A stretch of 46,017 bases of DNA from an uncultured Oscillospiraceae bacterium (GCA_947629915.1 CANRFN010000035.1:1-46017); one strand, 5' to 3'. Counted from the stretch's first letter, positions 7,855 to 15,809 are shown. A program made the numbers and translations. The notes: generated by a model not told the origin, from the sequence alone.

Positions 7855-8379
7855 CATGTCGGCGTAGCGCTGTGCCAGGGAGTCGTAGTAGGCCTGGCCC
7901 GCCTGCGTGTCCCGGACGCCGTACATGTCCGGATTCCAGCCGCAGACGGAGGATGGGCCCGCCACATCGTTCGCCGTCACAACGCTGCCCAAAATGGGAA
8001 GATGGCGGTGGGCGGCGGCCCGGGGGATGCCGCGCATGATGTGGATGCCGAATTTCAGCCCCAGGGCATGGATGCGCTCCGCCAGCGGGCGGAAGCCCTT
8101 ACCGCCCGCTGAGGATGGGAATCGCTCCGGGTCCGGCAGAAGCCGTCCATATGCGTCCATCTCCACATCGGCGAAGGGAAGATACTGATAGTTCTCCCAC
8201 CGGGAGCCGGCGCCTTTGGCGTACCGCCGGATGTCCACCACCATATATTCCCAGCCCGCGTCTTTCATATGGGCGGCCTTGTACGCGGCGTTTACCAGCA
8301 CCCGCGCCTCGGTGGCGCCGGTGTCGTAATAGTCGTAGCTGTTCCAGCCCATGGGGGCGCGTTTCAATTGATGTACCAT
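7855..8379 (-). pseudogene. Truncated GH27-like alpha-galactosidase
   Basis: The first 175 residues (PMGWNSYDYYDTGATE start, then KDAGWEYMVVD and LGLKFGIHIMRGIPR) match the N-terminal half of a GH27-type TIM barrel. Homology ends abruptly at about 7855 after QRYADM, where the family continues into the strand bearing the catalytic Asp (KxDD type). The frame continues to 7681 with unrelated, Arg/Cys-rich sequence. The nucleophile and acid/base regions are therefore missing. A good ribosome site (GGAGG) precedes the ATG at 8379, so a dead fragment may still be translated. This is a deletion remnant, consistent with other broken glycosidases in the window. Confidence 0.8.
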
Positions 8380-8726
8380 AGTCCATCCTCCGTTTTGATT
8401 GGGATATTAAATGTTTCAAGCCCGCAACAGGCAATTCCAGAACAGAAAGCGGACAAAGTTGGATCTTCCATGCCATGCAGGCCTGCACGTATTGCGAGAT
8501 GCAGATCCCTCCAGCTGCGTCAAAATCCCAACACTGAACCGCAGCCGGCCGAGCGACATTCGCGCTCTGCCGGCTGCCTTTTTCCCCGCCAAACCCGTTT
8601 CGGCGGCAGATTTCCCCGAAAAAAATATGTTTTTTAACCACAGGTTGATAGACAAACCCAGTTTTTTGTGCTATCATCCCGGCAGAAGGCGGATGACGCC
8701 ACATTCTTAAGGAAAGGAAGTGCCAG
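8380..8726. other. Intergenic region between GH27 remnant and the 40-codon ORF
   Basis: It contains the ribosome site of the GH27 remnant on the minus strand, and on the plus strand an A/T-rich promoter at 8649-8677. Nothing else is recognised. Confidence 0.5.
8649..8677 (+). promoter_or_regulatory. Promoter of the small ORF/XRE unit
   Basis: TAGACA (8649-8654), 17-bp spacer with a T6 tract, TATCAT (8672-8677), 50 bp before the 40-codon ORF. Confidence 0.55.
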
Positions 8727-8849
8727 ATGATGATGCTGAAGAGCAGCCCGATGACTCATGCATTGGACCGTGTCGTACTGTGGAATTCTGCGTACGACTA
8801 TGTCTATTTGCGCCCATTCCGGGTAAGGCTGCTCGCTGTCTCATCATAG
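8727..8849 (+). CDS. Small ORF (40 aa), possible leader peptide
   Basis: It starts with ATGATGATG preceded by AAGGAAAGGA (about 8 nt upstream), and encodes 40 residues (MMMLKSSPMTHALDRVVLWN at the start, an Arg-rich end). No homology is recognised and no membrane helix is evident. It lies between a promoter and a terminator/attenuator-like hairpin (8900-8934), with the XRE regulator gene next. That layout would fit a leader peptide or a small partner protein of the regulator. Coding status rests on the ribosome site and position only. Confidence 0.45.
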   Translation: MMMLKSSPMTHALDRVVLWNSAYDYVYLRPFRVRLLAVSS

Positions 8850-8899
8850 GCTTCCGGGATCTGTACGTCTGGGTCCGCTTGCCGTCTGTGACACGCAAA

Positions 8900-8934
8900 C
8901 CGCCTGCCCTGGAAACAGGATACGGCGGATTTTT
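8900..8934 (+). terminator. Terminator or attenuator before the XRE gene
   Basis: CCGCC (8900-8904) and CCTG pair with CAGG and GGCGG (8924-8928), giving an interrupted stem closed by a GAAA loop and followed by ATTTTTC. It is placed between the 40-codon ORF and the XRE gene, so it could control readthrough. Confidence 0.6.
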
Positions 8935-8981
8935 CATGCCCTCTTCGGGTATGCGCGTGAAACAGATGGGAGGTGAGTACC

Positions 8982-9224
8982 ATGAGTTTTTACCCCTCGG
9001 TGGACCTGGTCCGCACCGGCGCCAACATCGTGCGCCTTCGCAAAGCGGCCGGTCTATCCGTGCGAGATCTGCAGGATGCATTCGGATTCCACTCGCCCAC
9101 CGCGATCTACAAGTGGCAGAACGGCACAGCCTTGCCCACCGTAGACAACCTGGTGGTGCTGTCTGTCCTCCTCCGGGTGCGCATCGATGACATCCTTGTG
9201 ATTAACAGCCAGTCTGAGGACTGA
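8982..9224 (+). CDS. Small XRE-family (HTH) DNA-binding protein
   Basis: 80 residues from ATG 8982 (GGGAGGTG 7 nt upstream; a GTG at 8973 is less likely because it overlaps that site). It is essentially one helix-turn-helix domain: RTGANIVRLRKAAGLSVRDL, then FGFHSPTAIYKWQNGTALPT (recognition helix) and the usual DNLVVLSVLLRVRIDDIL end, as in Cro/C1-type repressors. There is no sensor or metallopeptidase domain. A target may be its own promoter region around 8650. The gene stands alone; its strand is opposite to the flanking GH27 remnant and GntR gene. Confidence 0.82.
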   Translation: MSFYPSVDLVRTGANIVRLRKAAGLSVRDLQDAFGFHSPTAIYKWQNGTALPTVDNLVVLSVLLRVRIDDILVINSQSED

Positions 9225-9251
9225 TTTCATATTTTTCTCCAGAGAGACGAT

Positions 9252-9282
9252 GAGAGCCTGCCGCGATGTGCGGCAGGCTCTC
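9252..9282. terminator. Hairpin shared by the XRE and GntR genes
   Basis: A perfect 13-bp stem (9252-9264 with 9270-9282) over a 5-nt loop between two convergent genes. The T-runs on either side are weak. Confidence 0.7.
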
Positions 9283-9287
9283 TCTGC

Positions 9288-9974
9288 TTATTTCGGTGCG
9301 TCCGCAAAGTACTCCGGGTACTCGCGGCGCAGTTCCGCCTCGCTGGGGTGGTACCGGTCCAGGTGTTCCTCCATGGCCTTGCGGGCGGCGGGGGCATCTC
9401 CCGCCCGGATGGCATCCAGGATCTTCTGGTGCTCCTGCAGCACCCTCTCAGTGTCGCAGGCCCGCATGGCCAGCCGATTCACCCGGTCCAGGTGGATCTG
9501 CATGTCCTGCATGCGGTCAAAGCTCCAGGTCTTGCGGGCGATCTCGAAGAGCGTGCGGTGGAACAGTCTGTCCTGCTCCAGCAGATGGTCTACCTGTCCG
9601 TGTTCCTGCGCAAACTTCTGGCGGGCGAGAATGAGCTCCAGGGAGATCAGATCCTCCGGCCGCGCCATGGTACAGGTCAGCTCCACCACCGCGCACTCCA
9701 GCACGCGGCGCACAAAGAAGGCCTCCTCTACCAGGGAAAACTCAATCGGCGCCACGCTGCTGCGCTTCTGGGGCACAACCCGGATGACGTTCATGCGATG
9801 CAGTTCCATCAGAGCCTCCCGCACCGGCGTGCGGGAGATTCCCAGCTCTCGGGAGAGCTCGTTTTCGCTCACCATGCTGCCGGGAGCCAGATCCATGCTG
9901 ATGATATTTTGCTTGATGGTCCGCAGGGCGTACTCCCGTTCAGTCTCACGATCTACTTTGTCGAGAAGTCTCAT
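9288..9974 (-). CDS. GntR family regulator, FadR (FCD) subfamily
   Basis: 228 residues. N-terminal winged helix (about 15-75) with the typical GntR recognition segment SENELSRELGISRTPVREAL; C-terminal FCD ligand domain with the helical His/Asp/Arg metal-site pattern (LFHRTLF, EHQKILDAIRAGD, EEHLDRY). FCD regulators usually respond to carboxylic acids or sugar acids and often repress neighbouring catabolic genes, but none lies next to it here, so ligand and targets are unknown. Start supported by GGAGGG about 8 nt upstream and a near-consensus promoter. Confidence 0.93.
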   Translation of the reverse strand: MRLLDKVDRETEREYALRTIKQNIISMDLAPGSMVSENELSRELGISRTPVREALMELHRMNVIRVVPQKRSSVAPIEFSLVEEAFFVRRVLECAVVELTCTMARPEDLISLELILARQKFAQEHGQVDHLLEQDRLFHRTLFEIARKTWSFDRMQDMQIHLDRVNRLAMRACDTERVLQEHQKILDAIRAGDAPAARKAMEEHLDRYHPSEAELRREYPEYFADAPK

Positions 9975-9999
9975 AACGGTCCCTCCTACCTATGGTGAG

Positions 10000-10028
10000 A
10001 TTATACAAGAAATTGCGGGTGCCGTCAA
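10000..10028 (-). promoter_or_regulatory. Promoter of the GntR gene
   Basis: On the minus strand: TTGACG (10028-10023), 17-bp spacer, TATAAT (10005-10000), 25 bp before the start codon. Confidence 0.8.
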
Positions 10029-10242
10029 CGACTATTTAGCTTTCTACCCGACTTTTCCGGCATTATTTCCGGCGCTTTCGCCCAGGCAGATTTTGCCAGA
10101 GTCTCCGTACTGTCCCATTTGCAGACTTCTCTGTACAGGGCTGTTCCTGTCCGATTCCAGAAAGGTGGGATACAGCCAGATTTCCCAGGGATGCACATCT
10201 GCGCCGCTCTGGTCCCTGCGGGTGTGATCCGGCATCGCTCTA
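10029..10242. other. Intergenic region between GntR and AIM24 genes
   Basis: No conserved gene is seen. The two promoters at its edges are divergent, facing outward. Confidence 0.5.
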
Positions 10243-10271
10243 TTGCATTTTGGTGCGGATTCCAGTATATT
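10243..10271 (+). promoter_or_regulatory. Promoter of the AIM24 gene
   Basis: TTGCAT (10243-10248), 17-bp spacer, TATATT (10266-10271), about 60 bp before the TTG start. Confidence 0.7.
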
Positions 10272-10332
10272 GAAGTCCAGCGGACCGGCCCGCAGGCGCT
10301 CCGCTGTACAATCCCCGAAGGAGGTATTTCAA

Positions 10333-11091
10333 TTGGTCAACATAGACAACTTCATAGACAACCCTGAAGTGGAGATGGGCGAACAAGGCGGCCCCTTCCA
10401 GATCATCCAATACCGCCGGGATCTGTCCTGCTCCCCGGACGACGCCCAGGTAAAGTGGTACATGGCCCAGATGGGCGTGAAGAAGAAGCAGATCCTCTGC
10501 ACCCTGAACAACGAGACGGTGATCCTCCAGGCCGGCGCCATGCAGTGGTTCGCCGGGGACATCCAGCTCTCCACCGGTGTGAAGGGCGTGGGAGATTTCT
10601 TCCGAAAGTCCATGAGCGGTTCCGTCACGGGAGAGTCCGGCATCAAGCCGGAGTACAAGGGCTCCGGCCTGCTGGTGACAGAGCCCAGCTACAAATACTA
10701 CCTGGTAGAGGACCTCTCCAAATGGGGCAGCGGCATGGTGGTCCAGGACGGACTCTTCGCCGCAGCCCAGGGCAGCGTCCAGCTGAAGACCGTGGCCCGC
10801 AGCACCCTGAGCAGCGCTGTGGCGGGCAAGGAGGGGCTCTTCAACCTCTGCATGTCCGGCAAGGGCTATGTGGTACTGGAGGCAGACGCGCCCCGGAACG
10901 AGCTCATCGTCATAGACCTGCAGGACGATGTGGTGAAGATCGATGGTCCCTTCGCCATCGCCTGGAGCAGCTCCCTGAACTTCACGGTAGAGCGGTCCTC
11001 CAAGACCCTCATCGGCTCCGCCGCCACCGGGGAGGGCCTGGTAAACGTGTACCGGGGCACCGGCCGAATCCTGATGATGCCCCAGGTGTGA
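10333..11091 (+). CDS. AIM24 family protein
   Basis: 252 residues from a TTG at 10333, chosen because AAGGAGGT lies 7 nt upstream and the residues before it have no ribosome site. The sequence is an all-beta repeat protein with the family's characteristic stretches (NNETVILQAGAMQWFAGDIQ, then SGKGYVVLEADAP and GLVNVYRGTGRILM). AIM24-family proteins form tryptophan-RNA-binding-attenuator-like beta assemblies in bacteria and affect mitochondrial membrane organisation in yeast; the bacterial role is not established. It is monocistronic, with promoter and terminator both visible. Confidence 0.88.
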   Translation: MVNIDNFIDNPEVEMGEQGGPFQIIQYRRDLSCSPDDAQVKWYMAQMGVKKKQILCTLNNETVILQAGAMQWFAGDIQLSTGVKGVGDFFRKSMSGSVTGESGIKPEYKGSGLLVTEPSYKYYLVEDLSKWGSGMVVQDGLFAAAQGSVQLKTVARSTLSSAVAGKEGLFNLCMSGKGYVVLEADAPRNELIVIDLQDDVVKIDGPFAIAWSSSLNFTVERSSKTLIGSAATGEGLVNVYRGTGRILMMPQV

Positions 11092-11130
11092 GGCGTGCCC
11101 GCAGGCGAGATCCCAGACAGCAACAGGCAA

Positions 11131-11170
11131 GCCCCTCCGGCGCCCGATGCGCCGGAGGGGCTTATTTGTT
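11131..11170. terminator. Bidirectional terminator between AIM24 and SDR genes
   Basis: A 13-bp GC-rich stem (11131-11143 with 11149-11161), followed on the plus strand by TTATTTGTT, between two convergent genes. Confidence 0.85.
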
Positions 11171-12057
11171 CAGCCGTTCACAATGGTCCCACCGTTGGGG
11201 TGGAGCACCTGGCCTGTCATGTAGGAGGCGCCGTCTGAGGCCAGAAAGACGTAGCAGGGCGCCACCTCGCAGGGCTGTCCCGCCCGCTTCATGGGCACTT
11301 TGGAGGTGCCGGAGCCGAAGGTGCGCACCTCCTCCGCGGAGAAAGAGGCCGGGATCAGGGGCGTCCAGATGGGGCCCGGGGCCACGGCATTCACCCGGAT
11401 GCCCTGGTCCGCCAGGGACAGGGCCAGAGACCGGGTGAGGGTGACGATGGCCCCCTTGGTGGCGCTGTAGTCCAGGAGATCCTTGTGGCCCTGGTATGCG
11501 GTCACGGAGGCGGTGTTGATGATGCTGGCGCCCCGCCTCAGGTGGGGCAGCGCCGCCTGGATGAGCCAGAAGAAGGAGAGCACGTTGTTGCGAAACACCA
11601 TCTCCAGCTGCTCAGGCGTGATGTCCAGGATGCTCCGCCGCACAAACTGCACCGCGTGATTGTTCACCAGGATGTCCAGGCCGCCGAAGTGCTCTACGGT
11701 TTGGGCCACACAGCTGCGGCAAAACTGGGGATCCTTCAGGTCTCCCCGGATGGAGAGGCAGCTGCAGCCCAGTTCTCGAAGGCGTGCCATGGTCTCGGCG
11801 GCATCCCGGTCTTCATCGTAGTACACGGTACAGACCTGGGCGCCCTCTTTTGCAAAGGCATAGGCCACCGCCCGGCCGATGCCGCTGTCCCCGCCGGTGA
11901 TGAGGGCGGTCTTCCCCTTGAGGCAGGGAGAGGACATGCCGCATTGGGACACCGGCCGGGGCGTCATCTGGTACTCCAGACCGGGCTGGGCGGTCTGGTG
12001 CTGGGGCGGAAAGTGATCGGGAAAGCCGGCAGCCGCGCCGGCGCTACTGAAAGCCAT
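11170..12057 (-). CDS. Short-chain dehydrogenase/reductase (YghA/YhdF-like)
   Basis: 295 residues. It has the long N-terminal lead (about 40 residues with PPQHQ-type motif) of the YghA/general-stress SDR group, then the NAD(P)-binding TGGDSGIGRAVA motif, the NNH(A) motif, a catalytic Ser in INTASV, YSATKGA (Tyr/Lys) and the PGPIWTPL segment. The substrate is unknown; members are often described as aldehyde or glycerol-type oxidoreductases. The GGAGGAGGG ribosome site is itself the 3' arm of the terminator hairpin of the upstream sortase gene, so translation may be tied to readthrough and hairpin state. Confidence 0.92.
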   Translation of the reverse strand: MAFSSAGAAAGFPDHFPPQHQTAQPGLEYQMTPRPVSQCGMSSPCLKGKTALITGGDSGIGRAVAYAFAKEGAQVCTVYYDEDRDAAETMARLRELGCSCLSIRGDLKDPQFCRSCVAQTVEHFGGLDILVNNHAVQFVRRSILDITPEQLEMVFRNNVLSFFWLIQAALPHLRRGASIINTASVTAYQGHKDLLDYSATKGAIVTLTRSLALSLADQGIRVNAVAPGPIWTPLIPASFSAEEVRTFGSGTSKVPMKRAGQPCEVAPCYVFLASDGASYMTGQVLHPNGGTIVNG

Positions 12058-12060
12058 GAG

Positions 12061-12098
12061 AAAACCCTCCTCCCGCCATTCTATGGCCGGGAGGAGGG
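12061..12098 (-). terminator. Sortase terminator whose 3' arm is the SDR ribosome site
   Basis: On the minus strand, CCCTCCTCCCG (12098-12088) pairs with CGGGAGGAGGG (12075-12065), followed by TTTTCTC and then the SDR start codon at 12057. Confidence 0.8.
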
Positions 12099-12112
12099 CT
12101 TGGTGCGCAAAC

Positions 12113-13060
12113 TCAGTTGGCAGGGACCACAGACTCAGCTGCTGGCGCCTGGGCTGCCGGCTGCTCCGGGAAGCTCCGGACCAGCTTTGCCACCACCACG
12201 AAGCGCAGGTTCGTCAGGTAGGTGTAGGCGCAGGTGGACAGGGTGATGAGCTCATCGCCGTATTCCGCGTCCACGCCGGTGTCGTAGAGGGACGCCGCCT
12301 TGCACTGGGCCACGTATTCTGCGAACCGGTCCGGATCGGAGAGGTCCTGATAGTAGTAGTACTTGAAGACGTCCGTCTCGTTCTGCTTGTACACCTGGCT
12401 GTTGAAGGCGGCCACGATCTCGTACTCGCCGAGCCGGTCCAGGGTGTCAAAGCGGATGGTCTTGTGCTCGTTGTAGAAGTTCTCATCGCGGTAGTTCAGG
12501 ATGGGGGCAAACATCACGTTGTCCCGGAGATTGTGTCCGTAGATGATGAGATGTCCGCCGGGCTGGCACTTGCCATCGATGAAGGGCACACCTGCGTTGG
12601 AGTACTCCTGGTTGAAGTCCTTGCGGAGATAGTACTCCGTGTCCCGGGGGGTGTACATCACCGGGTAGTCCACACCGGTGCCCTCAATGGTGATCCAGCC
12701 GTAGAAGTCGCTGTTCTTCTCATAGAGGTTCTCATAGGCCGCCAGCTGAATGCCCACGAAGTCCGGGGTGGGCTCCGGCTCAGGCGCCTCTGTGGGCTCG
12801 GGCTCGGTCTCTCCATCGGGTTTGGGGGTCTCCACCGGCTTCTCGGTGGGGTCTGGCATGGGCGGCAGGGTGACGCGCACGAAGTCCTGCAGCTCCTTGA
12901 ACTCCTCCAAGGCCTGATAGCGGTCGTAATAGTCCTTTGCCAGCATAAATGCAGACAGGCAGAACACTGCTGCAAAGAAGATGATCAGGATGGTTCGCAC
13001 CTTATCCTTTTTCTTTTTCTTGGGCGGCTGCGGATTTTCCTTTTCCTGAACGGGATCCAT
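12113..13060 (-). CDS. srtB: Class B sortase
   Basis: 315 residues from ATG 13060 (AGGAGGAAAAACG upstream); the longer open frame lacks a ribosome site. A short basic cytosolic start, one membrane helix (about 22-42), a Pro/Glu/Thr-rich linker (65-100), then the sortase domain with catalytic His176 (YGHNLRD), Cys277 (TLSTC) and Arg286 (NLRFVVV). Class B sortases attach substrates with NPxTN-like signals, or pilin subunits, to peptidoglycan; no obvious substrate gene lies in the window. It is divergent from a cell-wall M23 hydrolase, suggesting shared envelope context. Confidence 0.93.
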   Translation of the reverse strand: MDPVQEKENPQPPKKKKKDKVRTILIIFFAAVFCLSAFMLAKDYYDRYQALEEFKELQDFVRVTLPPMPDPTEKPVETPKPDGETEPEPTEAPEPEPTPDFVGIQLAAYENLYEKNSDFYGWITIEGTGVDYPVMYTPRDTEYYLRKDFNQEYSNAGVPFIDGKCQPGGHLIIYGHNLRDNVMFAPILNYRDENFYNEHKTIRFDTLDRLGEYEIVAAFNSQVYKQNETDVFKYYYYQDLSDPDRFAEYVAQCKAASLYDTGVDAEYGDELITLSTCAYTYLTNLRFVVVAKLVRSFPEQPAAQAPAAESVVPAN

Positions 13061-13112
13061 CGTTTTTCCTCCTCGCCTGCCTGAGCGCCCAGCGGTCCCA
13101 GGCTGATGGCTC

Positions 13113-13141
13113 ATTATAGCACGTTCTTTTGCAATGTGCCA
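13113..13141 (-). promoter_or_regulatory. Promoter of the sortase gene (extended -10)
   Basis: On the minus strand, TGGCAC (13141-13136), 17-bp spacer, TATAAT (13118-13113) with a TGC extension directly before it. Confidence 0.65.
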
Positions 13142-13262
13142 GATACCCGCCCCGCTTTTTTCACTGGGAACCCTACTATTATCCATCTTTCCACAGATTT
13201 CTGCCCCCAGCCGGCAGCTGCCTGGGCAAAACCGCGAAGGAAAACCCGCCGGCAGGCCAAAA

Positions 13263-13279
13263 TGTAACCAAATTGTAAA
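13263..13279 (+). promoter_or_regulatory. WalR (YycF)-like box
   Basis: TGTAAC-CAAAT-TGTAAA matches the established WalR consensus TGTWAH-N5-TGTWAH exactly. It sits 27 bp upstream of the -35 of the LysM/M23 cell-wall hydrolase gene, where WalR activates similar genes in Bacillus. Two more TGTAAC half sites lie downstream (13346-13351 and 13368-13373). Confidence 0.55.
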
Positions 13280-13305
13280 AATTCTCGAAACCCACATATT
13301 CCCTC

Positions 13306-13334
13306 TTGACGGCGGCCCTGCGGCGGAGTAGAAT
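13306..13334 (+). promoter_or_regulatory. Promoter of the LysM/M23 hydrolase gene
   Basis: TTGACG (13306-13311), 17-bp spacer, TAGAAT (13329-13334). An inverted repeat GTTACA-GAT-TGTAAC (13337-13351) covers the likely transcription start. Confidence 0.7.
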
Positions 13335-13422
13335 TGGTTACAGATTGTAACTCTTTTGATTCCGAGTTGTAACTAATCCATTTCCAGCCCACTCCGGTGA
13401 GCTGTTAGGAGCTGACGTTCCC

Positions 13423-14862
13423 ATGCCAACCGAGAAAGAGAGACGGGATAACCCCTCCCATTTCTGCACCCAGCTGCGCGGCATCCATGAGCAGATCGCC
13501 CAGAGCATATCCCGCCTCCACGCAGCCCTGGAAAAGCACCCCGTCTCTCCCCTGCTGTACCTCACCGTCGGCGCTGTGGCCGTGGGGTACTTCACCTTAT
13601 CCAGCATGATCCCCAGCCACGCCGCAGTATCCGCGGATCCCGCCATCTCCCCCGAGGTTGTGGCCGTCCAGGAGGCCTATATCGATGCCCTCCCCAGCGG
13701 CAAGCCCGTGGTAGAGAGCGATGCCGCAGTGATCCTGGAGGATGTGCCCGCCCCCATCCCTGAGGCCAGCGGCCTGCAGGTCTTCGCCATGCAGGACGAG
13801 CCGGAGGCCTATGCCGCGGCGGCAGAGCCCGTAGCAGACCAGGTATACGCCCTGAAAGTGGAGGACGAAGTTGTGGGCTACTCCGAGACGGAGGAGGCCC
13901 TGTACAAGCTGCTGGACGATGTGGCCCAGCCCTGGATCTCCCCCAACACCATCCGCTACGACTTCGTAGAGAAGGTGGAGGTGGTGGAGGCCGAGCTTCC
14001 CGAGGGCGCACAGTGCGATCTGGACGCCATCACCGCAAAGCTCTCCTCCCTCCGCACCGAGAAGGCGGTCTATACCGTGCAGGCCGGCGACACCTTCAAT
14101 GGCATCGCCCTGAACAAGCTGAATATGAACCCGGACGAGCTGGCCGCCCTGAACCCCGATGTGGATGTGAACGTCCTCTACGTGGGCGATGAGCTGACAT
14201 ACCAGCAGCCCGTGCCCTTCCTCTCCGTGCTGTGCCTCACCAACGAGACCTACCAGGCCGTGGACAAGAGCCCGGTGGAGTACATCGGCACCCCGAACCT
14301 GTACGTAGGCACCACCCAGCTGAAGACCCAGGGCGAGGACGGTCTGTCTCTGGTGAGCGCCCAGGTCACCTACTGCAACGGCATTGAGCAGGAGCGGACC
14401 ATCGTTGCCACCGAGGTGCTGAAAGAGGCCACCACCACTGAGATGTACTCCGGCACCACGCCCCGGCCCAAGACCGCCTCCAACGGCTACTACATCTGGC
14501 CGGTCTCCGGCAGAATCACCTCCCGCTTCGGCTGGCGAAACCTCTGGGGCTATCGAGACTTCCACACCGGCCTGGACATCGCCTGTCCGTACGGCACCAA
14601 CATCAAGGCGGCAGACGGCGGCACCGTGATCTACGCCGGCTGGCAGGGCTCCTACGGCAAGCTCGTAGGCATCCGCCACGACAACGGCAGTGAGACCTAT
14701 TACGCCCACTGCTCCGCCATTCTGGTCTCGGTGGGCCAGAAGGTCTATCAGGGTCAGACAATCGCACGGGTGGGCCTCACTGGCAACACTTCCGGCGCCC
14801 ACTGCCACTTCGAGGTCCGCATCAATGGCACCCGTGTGAACCCCCTGAATTACTTAGGTTGA
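13423..14862 (+). CDS. LysM/G5/M23 peptidoglycan endopeptidase
   Basis: 479 residues. One membrane helix or uncleaved signal (about 43-62), a long acidic region, a LysM domain (about 216-260, VYTVQAGDTFNGIAL), a G5-like domain (about 265-345) and a C-terminal M23 metallopeptidase (350-478) with zinc/catalytic residues His381 and Asp385 (HTGLDIA), His429 (YYAHC) and His460/His462 (GAHCHFEVR), so likely active. It should cut peptide crosslinks of peptidoglycan at the cell surface. A weak ribosome site precedes the ATG at 13423. The upstream WalR-like box suggests control by the cell-wall two-component system. Confidence 0.93.
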   Translation: MPTEKERRDNPSHFCTQLRGIHEQIAQSISRLHAALEKHPVSPLLYLTVGAVAVGYFTLSSMIPSHAAVSADPAISPEVVAVQEAYIDALPSGKPVVESDAAVILEDVPAPIPEASGLQVFAMQDEPEAYAAAAEPVADQVYALKVEDEVVGYSETEEALYKLLDDVAQPWISPNTIRYDFVEKVEVVEAELPEGAQCDLDAITAKLSSLRTEKAVYTVQAGDTFNGIALNKLNMNPDELAALNPDVDVNVLYVGDELTYQQPVPFLSVLCLTNETYQAVDKSPVEYIGTPNLYVGTTQLKTQGEDGLSLVSAQVTYCNGIEQERTIVATEVLKEATTTEMYSGTTPRPKTASNGYYIWPVSGRITSRFGWRNLWGYRDFHTGLDIACPYGTNIKAADGGTVIYAGWQGSYGKLVGIRHDNGSETYYAHCSAILVSVGQKVYQGQTIARVGLTGNTSGAHCHFEVRINGTRVNPLNYLG

Positions 14863-14910
14863 TCTCGGTTAACCATCGTTAACCGTGGTTGACATATACC
14901 CCCATTTCTA

Positions 14911-14953
14911 GGCGGCAGGAACCACACTCGTCCATGGTTCCTGCCGCCGCTTT
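14911..14953 (+). terminator. Intrinsic terminator of the M23 gene
   Basis: A perfect 14-bp stem (14911-14924 with 14935-14948) over a 10-nt loop, followed by GCTTTCT. Confidence 0.8.
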
Positions 14954-15078
14954 CTATGCGCAGAAGCCCCGCTTCCCATCTTGTGCGCCGACCTGTCCTC
15001 TGCAATGGCGACAGCTTTCGCCCAATTTCGGCGCTTTTCCGCCAATGGCGGGCCGATACAGCACAGAAAGGCGGTACA

Positions 15079-15741
15079 ATGCGAATGGAGCCGCAGGCGC
15101 AGGAACAAATCGAATTTCAGGGGATGATCCGCTCCATCCAGCCCCGGTCCACGGTCTGGCGGTACAAGACAGACAACCGGACCCACAGGCTCACGGGATA
15201 CAACCTCTTTCTCACCGGCACGGCAAAAGGAGAGCAGAGGGACTTCTCCGTGGCCGTCTCAGAGAAGCAGCTGCAGAAGTGCCAGTTCCATATCGGCGAT
15301 ATGATCCGCAGCTCTGCCTGGACCAAGCGCTACGCCAACCTGGAGTACGCGGATTTCTACCGGGTCTCCAAACTGAAGAAGCTGCAGGCCGCAGAGCCCG
15401 TGCGCACCCAGGCACCCTTCACCGGCAACCTCTACGACCTCGCCACCTACCGCCGCCGCGGCTGCCGGATGCTCTCAGACAGGCTCTGGAAGGGCAAGTG
15501 TTTCCCCTGCAAGTGGGCCAACATGGCCGCCGTCACCATCGAGTTCAACTTCGGCAAGAGCCAGAAGCACCGCTTTGAAACCTTCTGCTACGGCCCCGAG
15601 GACTGCCCTCTCTACGCCATGGGGCGCAAGAGAGGCGTCCCATACATCCACGAGAGCGGCATCTTTGACGAGGGCTGGATTGATGACATCTGCCTCCAGT
15701 ACCGCTACGACGGCGGCTACACCGAGGAAGAGGACGAATAG
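15079..15741 (+). CDS. Cysteine-containing protein of unknown function
   Basis: 220 residues from ATG 15079 (AAAGGCGG upstream; the longer open frame reads into non-coding sequence). The N-terminal half (IEFQGMIRSIQPRSTVWRY to about residue 110) is beta-rich and looks OB-fold-like. The C-terminal half carries seven cysteines, including GKCFPCKW and FCYGPEDCPLYAMG, spaced like a metal or Fe-S site, and an acidic tail. No family is recognised, so nucleic-acid binding and metal binding are inferences only. It stands alone between two strong terminators. Confidence 0.6.
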   Translation: MRMEPQAQEQIEFQGMIRSIQPRSTVWRYKTDNRTHRLTGYNLFLTGTAKGEQRDFSVAVSEKQLQKCQFHIGDMIRSSAWTKRYANLEYADFYRVSKLKKLQAAEPVRTQAPFTGNLYDLATYRRRGCRMLSDRLWKGKCFPCKWANMAAVTIEFNFGKSQKHRFETFCYGPEDCPLYAMGRKRGVPYIHESGIFDEGWIDDICLQYRYDGGYTEEEDE

Positions 15742-15783
15742 CCCCAACGTCCCACAGGTACAAGCCGCCACAAGACGTGAAAA

Positions 15784-15809
15784 GCCCCCTGGCTCACGCC
15801 AGGGGGCTG
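15784..15809. terminator. Bidirectional terminator
   Basis: A perfect 10-bp stem (15784-15793 with 15800-15809) with CTTTT following on the minus strand, between convergent genes. Confidence 0.85.
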
